The translations under genes were made by a program, and so were the position numbers. The notes beneath the pieces are model-generated. The model did no database searches, was not told the DNA's origin, and saw only the letters and a list, made by a program, of their open reading frames with translations. This document shows, piece by piece, positions 35,380 to 45,930 of a stretch of DNA of 64,000 nucleotides (position 1 is its first letter; each line of letters begins with the position of its first letter). The DNA is from Cycloclasticus pugetii PS-1. Its GTDB lineage: Bacteria > Pseudomonadota > Gammaproteobacteria > Methylococcales > Cycloclasticaceae. The DNA is taken from NCBI RefSeq assembly GCF_000384415.1, contig NZ_ARVU01000001.1, positions 1,984,001 through 2,048,000 on the forward strand, given 5' to 3'.

Positions 35380-38058
35380 CTACACTAACCATGGCGCAGG
35401 TTTTTCAGTGTCTATTTCATATTTTTCTATGGCCTGCTGAACAACCTCAGCCTTAATTTGCCCTAAGTCTACCAGCGCATTTAGTGCGGTAATGGCAACA
35501 TAATAACGATCAACTTCAAAGAAACGACGTAGGTTCTCACGGGTGTCTGATCGACCGAAACCATCTGTACCCAATATTGAACAATGCTTGCGAATAAATG
35601 GGCGAATTGAATCTGCTAATAAACGCACATAGTCTGTCGACACAATAACGGGGCCTTGACGTTCATTTAAACATTCAGACACATAAGGTATCCGTTTTTC
35701 TTGCGTTGGTTTCAAGCGGTTTTCACGCTCACAGGCTTGTCCCTCGCGGGCCAGCTCCGTAAAACTGGTACAACTCCACAAATCAGCTTCAACACCCCAA
35801 TCAGTTTTCAATAGTTCTGCCGCGGCAATCACTTCGTTAAAGATCGTACCAGAACCCAATAACTGCACACGCAGTTTGCTCTTCGAAGCCCCTTCTTTAA
35901 ACAAGTACATGCCTTTAATAATGCCTTCTTCTGCACCGTCTGGCATTGCTGGGTGCGCATAGTTTTCATTCATAACCGTTAGGTAATAGAAAACATCTTC
36001 TTGCTCTTGGAACATGCGTTTTAAACCATCATGCGTGATGACGGCTAATTCATAATTGAACGTTGGATCATATGAAATACAGTTCGGCACAGATGAGGCC
36101 CATAACAAACTATGCCCATCTTCATGCTGAAGCCCTTCACCATTAAGTGTCGTACGCCCGGCTGTTCCGCCTAATAAGAAGCCACGTGCACGCTGATCAG
36201 CCGCAGCCCATATCAAGTCACCAATGCGCTGAAAGCCAAACATTGAGTAAAAAATATAGAACGGGATCATTGGCACATCACTGGTTGAGTAGGACGTACC
36301 TGCTGCAATCCAGTCACACATTCCACCGGCCTCATTGATGCCCTCTTGCAATACTTGACCGTTCTTATCTTCTTTATAAAACATCAGCTGATCTGAGTCT
36401 TGTGGTGTGTACAACTGACCCACGTGCGACCAAATACCTAACTGACGGAATAAGCCTTCCATACCAAACGTACGCGACTCATCTGGCACGATAGGCACGA
36501 TACGTTTACCAATCTCTTTATCTTTCAACAAAATGTTTAATAACCGAACAAAAGCCATCGTGGTGGAAATTTCACGGCCTTCCGATGTCCCTTTCATCAT
36601 CGGCTCAAATACGGCTAAGTCTGGAATCGTTAAAGACTCTGACTTTTCACGACGCGCAGGTAAGTAGCCGCCTAAATCTTCGCGCTTCTTCTTCATGTAC
36701 TCTTGTTCTGCCGAGCCCTCAGGAAAAGTAAGATAGGCAAGATTATCAACATCTTCATCAGAAATCGGCAGCTCAAATTTATCTCTAAAGTGAAGCAATG
36801 AGTTATGACTCATCTTCTTCTGCTGGTGCGTGGTATTTTGCGCCTGACCTGACTCACCCATGCCATAACCTTTGATGGTTTTTGCTAGGATCACAGTCGG
36901 TCTATTTGTTTCTTTGCAAGCTGCATCATACGCAGCATATACTTTAGCGGGATCATGTCCACCACGATTCAAATCCCAAATATCTTTATCGGACCAGTCA
37001 GCCACCATTGCTTTTAGCTCTGGCGTATTAAAGAAGTTCTCACGAACATAAGCCCCATCTTTGGCCTTCATTGTTTGGTAGTCACCATCAACGCACTCCA
37101 TCATACGTTTACGTAGATGACCTTCAGTATCACGTGCTAACAGGGCATCCCAACGATTACCCCAAACAACTTTAATGACATTCCAGCCAGCGCCTCTAAA
37201 CTCTGACTCTAGTTCTTGAATAATTTTCCCATTACCTCGAACCGGCCCATCTAGTCGCTGTAAATTACAGTTGATAACAAATACCAAATTATCAAGATTT
37301 TCACGACCAGCCATACCAATGGCACCTAAGGATTCTGGCTCATCGGTTTCACCATCGCCCAAAAACGCCCAGACTTTTCTCTCTGAGGTTTTAGCAAAAC
37401 CTCGGTCTTCCAAGTATTTCAAAAAGCGCGCTTGGTAAATCGACATGATCGGCCCCAAGCCCATTGAAACCGTTGGGAATTGCCAAAAATCGGGCATTAA
37501 CCAAGGGTGCGGATAAGATGACAAACCACCACCATCAACTTCTTGACGGAAACCGTCCATCTGCTCTTCGCTCAAACGACCCAGCATAAATGCACGTGCA
37601 TAAATCCCAGTTGCTACATGTCCTTGCACATAGACTAAGTCTCCGCCATGCGTTTCACTCGCTGCGTGCCAAAAATGATTATAACCTACATCATATAAAG
37701 TGGCTGATGATGCAAAGCTGGCAATATGCCCACCAACATTAGTATTTTTATTCGCTCGAAGCACCATCACCATGGCATTCCAACGAACATACGAACGAAT
37801 TTTATGCTCTAAGGTTCTATCACCAACATATTGCGCTTGTTCTGCAATCGATATCGAATTGATATACGCCGTTGCAGCGCTAAACGGGATATCCGCTCCT
37901 GCAGATCTGGTTCTCTCTATCAATGTTTCAAGTAAAAAATGGGCGCGATCTTTACCCTCATGTTCAATGACCGCCTCAAGTGCCTCAAGCCACTCGTTGG
38001 TTTCTTGCGGATCCGTATCATTCGCATCGGCGATGAAAGGGAAGTTATCGGTAGGCAT
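35380..38058 (-). CDS. aceE: Pyruvate dehydrogenase E1 component (homodimeric)
   Basis: 892 residues from the ATG at 38058, chosen because TTGGAG lies 5-8 bases upstream and MPTDNFPFIADANDTDPQET resembles the E. coli N-terminus; an in-frame ATG 21 bases earlier is weaker. TPP-dependent decarboxylation of pyruvate. Motifs: YVQGHVATGIYARAFMLGRL, FLGDGETDEPESLGAI with the TPP/Mg GDG...N stretch, and RRFFEVDRYYVAITALNALV near the C-terminus. First gene of aceE-aceF-lpd. Probably regulated through the palindrome at 38153. Confidence 0.97.
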   Translation of the reverse strand: MPTDNFPFIADANDTDPQETNEWLEALEAVIEHEGKDRAHFLLETLIERTRSAGADIPFSAATAYINSISIAEQAQYVGDRTLEHKIRSYVRWNAMVMVLRANKNTNVGGHIASFASSATLYDVGYNHFWHAASETHGGDLVYVQGHVATGIYARAFMLGRLSEEQMDGFRQEVDGGGLSSYPHPWLMPDFWQFPTVSMGLGPIMSIYQARFLKYLEDRGFAKTSERKVWAFLGDGETDEPESLGAIGMAGRENLDNLVFVINCNLQRLDGPVRGNGKIIQELESEFRGAGWNVIKVVWGNRWDALLARDTEGHLRKRMMECVDGDYQTMKAKDGAYVRENFFNTPELKAMVADWSDKDIWDLNRGGHDPAKVYAAYDAACKETNRPTVILAKTIKGYGMGESGQAQNTTHQQKKMSHNSLLHFRDKFELPISDEDVDNLAYLTFPEGSAEQEYMKKKREDLGGYLPARREKSESLTIPDLAVFEPMMKGTSEGREISTTMAFVRLLNILLKDKEIGKRIVPIVPDESRTFGMEGLFRQLGIWSHVGQLYTPQDSDQLMFYKEDKNGQVLQEGINEAGGMCDWIAAGTSYSTSDVPMIPFYIFYSMFGFQRIGDLIWAAADQRARGFLLGGTAGRTTLNGEGLQHEDGHSLLWASSVPNCISYDPTFNYELAVITHDGLKRMFQEQEDVFYYLTVMNENYAHPAMPDGAEEGIIKGMYLFKEGASKSKLRVQLLGSGTIFNEVIAAAELLKTDWGVEADLWSCTSFTELAREGQACERENRLKPTQEKRIPYVSECLNERQGPVIVSTDYVRLLADSIRPFIRKHCSILGTDGFGRSDTRENLRRFFEVDRYYVAITALNALVDLGQIKAEVVQQAIEKYEIDTEKPAPWLV

Positions 38059-38130
38059 ACATACTCCAAAATGAATCAAATATTAAAAAAACCAGCATCT
38101 GTTTACATTCCCACAAATACCACTTTCTAA

Positions 38131-38136
38131 ACTATA
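38131..38136 (-). promoter_or_regulatory. Probable -10 box of the aceE operon
   Basis: Minus-strand TATAGT, 73 bases before the aceE ATG. At 17-base spacing the -35 region (TAACGA, weak) falls in the palindrome at 38153-38168, consistent with repression. Confidence 0.45.
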
Positions 38137-38152
38137 CTCACTAACAGGCACA

Positions 38153-38168
38153 TTCGTTATATAACGAA
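38153..38168. promoter_or_regulatory. Perfect 16-bp palindrome, candidate operator of the pyruvate dehydrogenase operon
   Basis: TTCGTTATATAACGAA is its own reverse complement. It lies 95 bases upstream of aceE and 115 bases upstream of the divergent DUF4124 gene. It does not match the E. coli PdhR site (ATTGGTNNNACCAAT). Confidence 0.5.
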
Positions 38169-38282
38169 AAATGGCATATAACCATAATGAATGTTATTCA
38201 CTCTGATACCTAAGTTTTCAGTCTATGCCTATGATAACCATTAATTGATTTAATCTTCAAAAAAAATAGACCTTTAATTCCC

Positions 38283-40129
<1,847 letters not shown>

Positions 40130-40161
40130 TCATCTACAAATCATATTGATAAATAGTACGG

Positions 40162-42543
40162 TTAAAAAGGTAACGCTATGTCCGCATTAATTTTCAACAT
40201 TTGTTCTCTAAATACATCTTTTATACGCTCTAACGACACCTCATTATCCGCTTCAAAGCGCAATACTAACGAAGGCGTTGTATTCGATGCTCTGACCAGC
40301 CCCCAACCATCTTTAAATTCAACACGGATACCATCAATGGTAATAACCTTAGCTTCGTCAAAGGTTGCCTGAGACTGCAATTTTTCAACAAAACTGAAGT
40401 TTTCACCTTCTGCCAAACTAATATTTAATTCGGGGGTGCTCACACTGTCAGGTAGTTCTGCAAAAATCTCGGCTGTTGACCTAAACTCTGCTGTCACAAT
40501 TTCTAATAGTCGTGCGGCGGTATATAAAGCATCATCAAAACCAAACCAACGCTCTTTGAAAAAGATATGCCCGCTCATCTCACCTGCAAGCTCTGCTTTA
40601 GTCTCTTTCATTTTAGCTTTAATCAGTGAATGCCCTGTTTGCGACATAATGGGCTTCCCGCCATGTTTGGCAATTACTTTGGCAAGGTTCCGTGTACATT
40701 TCACATCATAAATAATGTCCGCGCCTGCTTGTCTAGATAGCACATCAACCGCGTACAACATCATTTGCCTATCCGGCCAGATAATATTGCCATCCGAGTC
40801 AACCACGCCTAAACGATCGCCATCGCCATCAAAAGCTAAACCCAGCTCCGCCTCTTCCTCACGCACCTTGTCGATCAGCGTTTGTAAATTCTCTGGCTTG
40901 CTCGGGTCGGGATGATGGTTTGGGAAATTACCATCAATCTCACAATACAACGGAATCACTTCACAGCCTAACGTCGACAGTAGCATTGGGGCAGCCTCTC
41001 CAGCCACTCCATTACCGCAATCGACCACTACTTTCATCATTCTGCCTAAACGAACATCGCCAGTAATAGCACCAATATATTCAGGTAACATCATTTGCTC
41101 TTGGTAAGCGCCTTCACCAGTTTCCAAGTTATCTTGCTGAATGCGTTGATATAACTGCTGAATTGCCTCGCCTGACAACGTATTACCCGCAATAACAATT
41201 TTCAAGCCATTATAATTTGCTGGGTTGTGGCTACCCGTTATCATTACCCCTGATTGAGTGTCTAGCTGATGGGTTGCAAAATACAAGACGGGGGTTGGGA
41301 CTTGGCCAACATCTATCACATTACACCCCGCAGCTTGTATGCCCTTGGATAGTGACTCGCTAAGCCTTAGACTGTGCAGCCGGCCATCACGAGCAATCGC
41401 TATAGTCTGCTGACCTACACTTAACGCTTCGCTAGCAATCGCACGTCCAATCAAAAACACACCCTGTTCTGTCAATGTCTTATCAACAATCCCTCTAATA
41501 TCATATGCCCTAAAAATAGACTGCGGCACTTCGGCTTGGGTTACCACATCAATTACATCGTCTTTCATAAAAATTGGACCTGATGTTGAGTCACCCGCAT
41601 CAACACTTTCTTCCTTAATGCTATCGACGATTTGTTTATGTTCACGCGCCTCATCTTCTGGTGGGGAAATATCATCATCTTTCAAAACCAGCGGCTTTTT
41701 AGACGCCTTGCTTGTGCTTTGCTTTATCACCTCAACCCATTCTCGACATTTATCTTTATGTTTCACAAGGGCAAGCAACACCCCTGCAAGCAGCACCATT
41801 ACCAATGCTCCAACAAGGTAGGTAAACAACTCTGCTTTAGTAATAGGCGCTGCTAACGCTTGCCTTTTTATACTTATGCGCCAATGCGTTCCTGCTACTG
41901 GCACACTGCCAATACTCTCACCCATCTGATGCATTGAAGCGCCATCACCAACAAGCTTCAACGCACCTTGCTTAAGCGTTAAAAAACCCTCTTTTTCACT
42001 GCCTATGGCCACACTAAATGCCGTCTGTATGGCCGGCACCTCAAATGCGCCGAGCATCACTGCTCGCAGTGTCTCGCCGTCTAATACAGGTAGTGCTATT
42101 ACAACATGTTGATGGTCTGTCTCCATCATATGAACTTCTGGCATTTGAGCTTTCTTTGATGACTCTACTTTTCTAATTAGATCCAGCGTTGCATAGCCCA
42201 AGGGCGGCTTACTCGTCGGATCAACCTGCATCAGGTCCGGCTTAACAACTCGTAACGATACGATGTCATCTATCAACGCTGCTTGTGCTGCCACCCAATT
42301 TGTTGCCGCTGTTTCACCGCCGTCCAAGCCTTCAATCAAAGCTGGTGCTTTCGCCACATCCTCTAGGGCCTGACGCCACGCCCTTACTTTTGCTGATAAA
42401 GTATCACTCGCCTTTTCTGTCCGCTTGGTTAACTGTTCGGCTTGCTCAATATTTTGTTGGTCAATCTGACCGAGGTAAACATAGCCCGCACCACCCAAAG
42501 CAATAACAAGCAACATCAGCACAAGTATTGTTTTATTTATCAT
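40162..42543 (-). CDS. algC: Phosphomannomutase/phosphoglucomutase with N-terminal membrane sensor-like region
   Basis: 793 residues. The C-terminal part (about 335-793) is an AlgC-type alpha-D-phosphohexomutase: FRAYDIRGIVDKTLT, phosphoserine loop TGSHNPANYNG, metal loop FDGDGDRLGVVD, sugar-binding GEMSGHIFF. The N-terminal 270 residues have two membrane helices (about 5-26 and 238-262) flanking a periplasmic region, then a charged linker. Extended AlgC proteins of this kind are annotated in pseudomonads. It makes mannose-1-P/glucose-1-P for envelope polysaccharides. Followed by argB; dut is 3 bases upstream. Confidence 0.94.
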   Translation of the reverse strand: MINKTILVLMLLVIALGGAGYVYLGQIDQQNIEQAEQLTKRTEKASDTLSAKVRAWRQALEDVAKAPALIEGLDGGETAATNWVAAQAALIDDIVSLRVVKPDLMQVDPTSKPPLGYATLDLIRKVESSKKAQMPEVHMMETDHQHVVIALPVLDGETLRAVMLGAFEVPAIQTAFSVAIGSEKEGFLTLKQGALKLVGDGASMHQMGESIGSVPVAGTHWRISIKRQALAAPITKAELFTYLVGALVMVLLAGVLLALVKHKDKCREWVEVIKQSTSKASKKPLVLKDDDISPPEDEAREHKQIVDSIKEESVDAGDSTSGPIFMKDDVIDVVTQAEVPQSIFRAYDIRGIVDKTLTEQGVFLIGRAIASEALSVGQQTIAIARDGRLHSLRLSESLSKGIQAAGCNVIDVGQVPTPVLYFATHQLDTQSGVMITGSHNPANYNGLKIVIAGNTLSGEAIQQLYQRIQQDNLETGEGAYQEQMMLPEYIGAITGDVRLGRMMKVVVDCGNGVAGEAAPMLLSTLGCEVIPLYCEIDGNFPNHHPDPSKPENLQTLIDKVREEEAELGLAFDGDGDRLGVVDSDGNIIWPDRQMMLYAVDVLSRQAGADIIYDVKCTRNLAKVIAKHGGKPIMSQTGHSLIKAKMKETKAELAGEMSGHIFFKERWFGFDDALYTAARLLEIVTAEFRSTAEIFAELPDSVSTPELNISLAEGENFSFVEKLQSQATFDEAKVITIDGIRVEFKDGWGLVRASNTTPSLVLRFEADNEVSLERIKDVFREQMLKINADIALPF

Positions 42544-42546
42544 TTT

Positions 42547-43002
42547 TTACCCTTGTCCTGTATGGCCAAAACCACCTTCGCCACGATGGCTGTTATCAAA
42601 ATGATCTACTTGCTCAAACTCAACTTGTTCCACAGGCACAAAAACCAATTGTGCAATCCGGTCCCCAACCTCAATATTAAAGGCCGTATCACCGCGGTTC
42701 CAACATGAAACAAATAACTGTCCTTGATAATCAGAGTCAATTAAACCAACTAAATTACCCAATACTATGCCATGTTTATGCCCCAAACCTGATCTAGGTA
42801 GGATGACTGCCGCCAAATTAGCATCGCTGATATGAATGGCCATTCCGGTTGGAATTAACGTTGTTTGCCCAGGCTTCACCAATAACGATTCATCCAAACA
42901 TGCACGTAAATCCAACCCCGCAGAACCACTTGTTGCATATTCCGGTAAAGGAATTGATTGACCTAAACGATCATCCAGTAATTTAAGTTGTATTTTTTTC
43001 AT
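42547..43002 (-). CDS. dut: Deoxyuridine 5'-triphosphate nucleotidohydrolase
   Basis: 151 residues, trimeric dUTPase. It hydrolyses dUTP to dUMP, feeding ThyA and keeping uracil out of [57 protein letters not shown] and the C-terminal Gly-rich [12 protein letters not shown] are the five family motifs. The 5' end overlaps coaBC by 20 bases. Confidence 0.98.
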   Translation of the reverse strand: MKKIQLKLLDDRLGQSIPLPEYATSGSAGLDLRACLDESLLVKPGQTTLIPTGMAIHISDANLAAVILPRSGLGHKHGIVLGNLVGLIDSDYQGQLFVSCWNRGDTAFNIEVGDRIAQLVFVPVEQVEFEQVDHFDNSHRGEGGFGHTGQG

Positions 43003-44191
43003 GGTACCTTTTTGCTATTAATGTCACTAATTCACGAGCCAATTCAGACTTAGGCATGTAGCCGAGCTCTTGCTCACCACCTTTCCAGTAGACCGATAAG
43101 GCATTATTTTCACTGTTAAAACCAACGTTTTTCCGGCCCACCCAATTTGCCGCAATCATATCCAACGATTTTTTTTCTAACTTGCCTTTAGCATACGCTT
43201 CTAAGTTATCCGTTTCTGCCGCAAAACCAACACAAAACGTTGCGCTGCCTTGTGTTGCGACACTGGTCAAAATGTCTGTTGTTTTAACCAGAGTTAGCTG
43301 CATCTGCGATGCGTTTTTCTTTATCTTATTCTCGGCAATTTCAACTGGGGTGTAATCCACAACTGCAGCTGAGGCAATAAAGATATCGGCTTGCGCCGAC
43401 CTTGAAAGCACAGCATCCGCCATCTCGCGCGCACTCACCACATCAATTCGTTCCACACCAGACGGTGTTGGCATATATACAGGTCCCGCCACTAACGTCA
43501 CGTGCGCACCTGCCTCTACACAGGCTTGCGCCAATGCAAAGCCCATTTTCCCAGAACTGTGATTACTGATATAGCGAACAGGATCAATGTTTTCTCTTGT
43601 TGGCCCTGCGTTTAATAAAACATTTAACCCTGCCAACTCACCTGTTTGGAAATGTTCGACAACGGCTTGCGCCAAATCTTCCGGTTCGAGCATTCGCCCT
43701 AAGCCAACCTCACCACAGGCTTGCACGCCTTCGCCTGGCCCTAAAATAACCACGCCTTGAGACTCAAGCTGACGGAGATTGTTTTGTGTATTTTGATCAT
43801 CAAACATCGCACGATTCATTGCTGGCGCCAACATCACTGGTTTTTCTGTTGCCAGCAAAAGCGTTGTCAACAAATCATTCGCCATACCGGAAGCTAAGCG
43901 AGCAATAAAGTCTGCGCTGGCTGGCGCCACTAAAATCACATCAGCCCAACGAGCCAGGTTAATATGCCCCATACCTGCTTCTTCTTCGACATCCATCAAT
44001 TGAGTATGCACCGGCAAGCCTGACAACGCCTGAAACGTTAACGGGGTAATAAATTCTGTTGCCGCTGGGGTCATCACAACACGCACCTCAGCACCCATAT
44101 TTTGACATTGGCGCAAAATTTCGGCGGCCTTATAAGCGGCTATTCCGCCCGTCACGCCCAATAACACACGCCGATACTGTAATTCATTCAC
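42983..44191 (-). CDS. coaBC: Phosphopantothenoylcysteine decarboxylase / phosphopantothenate-cysteine ligase
   Basis: 402 residues, bifunctional CoA enzyme. The N-terminal flavoprotein CoaC has [37 protein letters not shown] and the substrate-clamp motif [10 protein letters not shown]; the C-terminal CoaB has [20 protein letters not shown] and GKMGFALA. Convertion of phosphopantothenate to phosphopantetheine in the cytosol. It is divergent from radC with 95 bases between, and overlaps dut, as in many gammaproteobacteria. Confidence 0.97.
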   Translation of the reverse strand: MNELQYRRVLLGVTGGIAAYKAAEILRQCQNMGAEVRVVMTPAATEFITPLTFQALSGLPVHTQLMDVEEEAGMGHINLARWADVILVAPASADFIARLASGMANDLLTTLLLATEKPVMLAPAMNRAMFDDQNTQNNLRQLESQGVVILGPGEGVQACGEVGLGRMLEPEDLAQAVVEHFQTGELAGLNVLLNAGPTRENIDPVRYISNHSSGKMGFALAQACVEAGAHVTLVAGPVYMPTPSGVERIDVVSAREMADAVLSRSAQADIFIASAAVVDYTPVEIAENKIKKNASQMQLTLVKTTDILTSVATQGSATFCVGFAAETDNLEAYAKGKLEKKSLDMIAANWVGRKNVGFNSENNALSVYWKGGEQELGYMPKSELARELVTLIAKRYHEKNTT

Positions 44192-44286
44192 AATATTTTC
44201 TGCATCTTTATTAAGTAATACCCCATTATGTCACACAACACGATATATTCTATGATCCAAGCCACTATCATTATCAAGGATTGATT

Positions 44287-44961
44287 ATGTCTATTACTGA
44301 CTGGCCTGAATTGGAAAGGCCCCGTGAAAAATTATTAAGTCGAGGCGCCGCCTCACTGTCCGATGCAGAACTTCTCGCCATTTTCTTACGTACAGGCACT
44401 CAAGGCTTGACCGCCGTAGACGTATCTCGCCGCCTTCTAAAGCAATTTGGCTCATTAAACTCGCTGATGCACGCATCGCAACCTGAGTTTTGTCAGGGGC
44501 ATGGGTTGGGTAAGGCTAAATATGCACAATTGCAAGCCGTGCTAGAAATGGCACGTCGATATTTACACGAAAATATCCGCCATAAAAACGCGCTCAACAC
44601 CCCCGATGACACCAAACAGTTCTTAAAAAGCAAACTAGCTCATCAGCAAAGAGAGGTATTTGCTTGTCTCTATTTGGACACCAAGCACCACGTTCTTGCC
44701 TTTGAAGAATTATTCTTTGGCACTATTGATGGTGCTAGTGTACACCCACGAGAAGTTGTTAAAGGCGCACTTGCTAACAATGCCGCAGCAGTTATTTTTG
44801 CTCACAACCACCCATCAGGGAATCCAACACCCAGTCAAGCCGATATACAGATTACCCACCAACTAATCGAGGCATTAAAGTTAATCGATATTCGCGTTTT
44901 AGACCATTTAATCATCGGCAGCGGCGATGCCTCCTCACTCGCTGAACTAGGCCACATCTAA
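44287..44961 (+). CDS. radC: RadC-like JAB/MPN-domain protein
   Basis: 224 residues from the ATG at 44287, preceded by AAGGA at good spacing (an in-frame TTG 6 bases earlier is less likely). An N-terminal UPF0758 helix-hairpin-helix region ([17 protein letters not shown]) is followed by the JAMM metal site [16 protein letters not shown]. RadC is no longer regarded as a DNA-repair enzyme; its role is unclear. Followed by rpmB-rpmG, a conserved neighbour order. Confidence 0.96.
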   Translation: MSITDWPELERPREKLLSRGAASLSDAELLAIFLRTGTQGLTAVDVSRRLLKQFGSLNSLMHASQPEFCQGHGLGKAKYAQLQAVLEMARRYLHENIRHKNALNTPDDTKQFLKSKLAHQQREVFACLYLDTKHHVLAFEELFFGTIDGASVHPREVVKGALANNAAAVIFAHNHPSGNPTPSQADIQITHQLIEALKLIDIRVLDHLIIGSGDASSLAELGHI

Positions 44962-44981
44962 GAATAGAAACGAATTTTTTC

Positions 44982-45010
44982 TTTACTCAATTATCATATT
45001 CTGGTATAAA
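44982..45010 (+). promoter_or_regulatory. Extended -10 promoter of rpmB-rpmG
   Basis: TTTACT (44982-44987), 17 bases, TATAAA (45005-45010) with TGG just before it, forming an extended -10. It lies 56 bases before the rpmB ATG. Confidence 0.75.
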
Positions 45011-45065
45011 TTCGCACCGTTTCGCAGTAAGTTGCCAATCAATTAATTTTAATAGAGGTTTTATC

Positions 45066-45302
45066 ATGTCTAAAGTATGCCAAGTCACTGGCAAGCGCCC
45101 TATGTCGGGAAACAATGTTTCTCACGCGAAAAACAGAACTCGTCGTCGCTTTGAGCCGAATCTTCATCACCACCGTTTTTGGGTAGAAAGCGAAAATCGT
45201 TTTGTTCGCTTACGCGTTTCAGCAAATGGCATGCGTACAATTGACAAAAATGGCATCGACGCTATTTTGGCCGACATTCGCTCACGTGGCGAAAAAGTTT
45301 AA
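45066..45302 (+). CDS. rpmB: 50S ribosomal protein L28
   Basis: 78 residues, same as E. coli L28. [39 protein letters not shown] and a C-terminal DIRSRGEKV are near-identical to known L28 proteins. A good promoter and GAGG-like site (aatagaggttttatc) precede it. Co-transcribed with rpmG, 10 bases downstream. Confidence 0.98.
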   Translation: MSKVCQVTGKRPMSGNNVSHAKNRTRRRFEPNLHHHRFWVESENRFVRLRVSANGMRTIDKNGIDAILADIRSRGEKV

Positions 45303-45312
45303 GGACTGAAAA

Positions 45313-45468
45313 ATGAGAGATAAAATTAAATTAGTTTCAAGCGCTAAAACAGGCCATTACTACACAACAACAAAAAACAAACGTAATATGCCAGAAAAAA
45401 TGGAAATCAAAAAGTTTGATCCAACCATTAGACAGCATGTTATGTATAAGGAAGCTAAAATAAAATAA
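45313..45468 (+). CDS. rpmG: 50S ribosomal protein L33
   Basis: 51 residues, the usual size, too short to be obvious in a length-filtered gene list. [37 protein letters not shown] and VMYKEAKIK match L33. The form lacks the CxxC pairs of the zinc-binding variant, so it is the Cys-free type. AAGGA precedes the ATG by 7 bases. Confidence 0.97.
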   Translation: MRDKIKLVSSAKTGHYYTTTKNKRNMPEKMEIKKFDPTIRQHVMYKEAKIK

Positions 45469-45526
45469 GTTTGAACCAATCAGCACTTAGCTTTCTGCAC
45501 AGGCCATAGTCTGCGCAAAAATACCT

Positions 45527-45557
45527 TAAAAAGCCCGTCAAATTGACGGGCTTTTTT
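45527..45557. terminator. Bidirectional terminator between rpmG and the Rieske gene
   Basis: AAAAAGCCCGTCAA/TTGACGGGCTTTTTT is a nearly perfect stem with runs of A and T on both flanks. It overlaps the stop codon of the minus-strand Rieske gene at 45538. Confidence 0.92.
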
Positions 45558-45930
45558 CGAGATCAAGTAATGCAATATAAGACATTCCGTCTTTTTCAAT
45601 AAAGCTCAATGCCTTTAACCACTTCCCGTTACATGGCCCAGCAAAACACTCGCCATCTTGTGTTTTAAACATCGCCCCATGAATAGAGCATTGAATATAT
45701 AAACCAGTTCGGCTTAAAAACTGGTCTGGCATCCAGTTCAATGGCGCCCCTGTATGGGGACAGTTATTCTTATACGCTCTCAGCGTCATGTCTTGCTCGC
45801 GCACAAAAAAACCACTGCAAGCACCTTTATCACCCAAGTCGACTTCAAATGCTCTGGAACTTAGGCTTGCTAGCGTTTCAACTTCAACCGCAGCCACATA
45901 TTCAACACCATCTTTTTGTATTATTTCCAC
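45538..45930 (-). CDS. Rieske [2Fe-2S] domain protein
   Basis: 130 residues, essentially one Rieske ferredoxin domain with no signal peptide or membrane helix, so a cytosolic electron carrier or regulatory subunit. Cluster ligands are in NNCPHTGAPLNW and YIQCSIHGAMF (C-x-H ... C-x2-H). Its start overlaps the end of the 1504-residue coiled-coil gene by 10 bases, so translation is likely coupled. Physiological partner unknown; no oxygenase large subunit lies next to it. Confidence 0.88.
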   Translation of the reverse strand: MEIIQKDGVEYVAAVEVETLASLSSRAFEVDLGDKGACSGFFVREQDMTLRAYKNNCPHTGAPLNWMPDQFLSRTGLYIQCSIHGAMFKTQDGECFAGPCNGKWLKALSFIEKDGMSYIALLDLEKSPSI

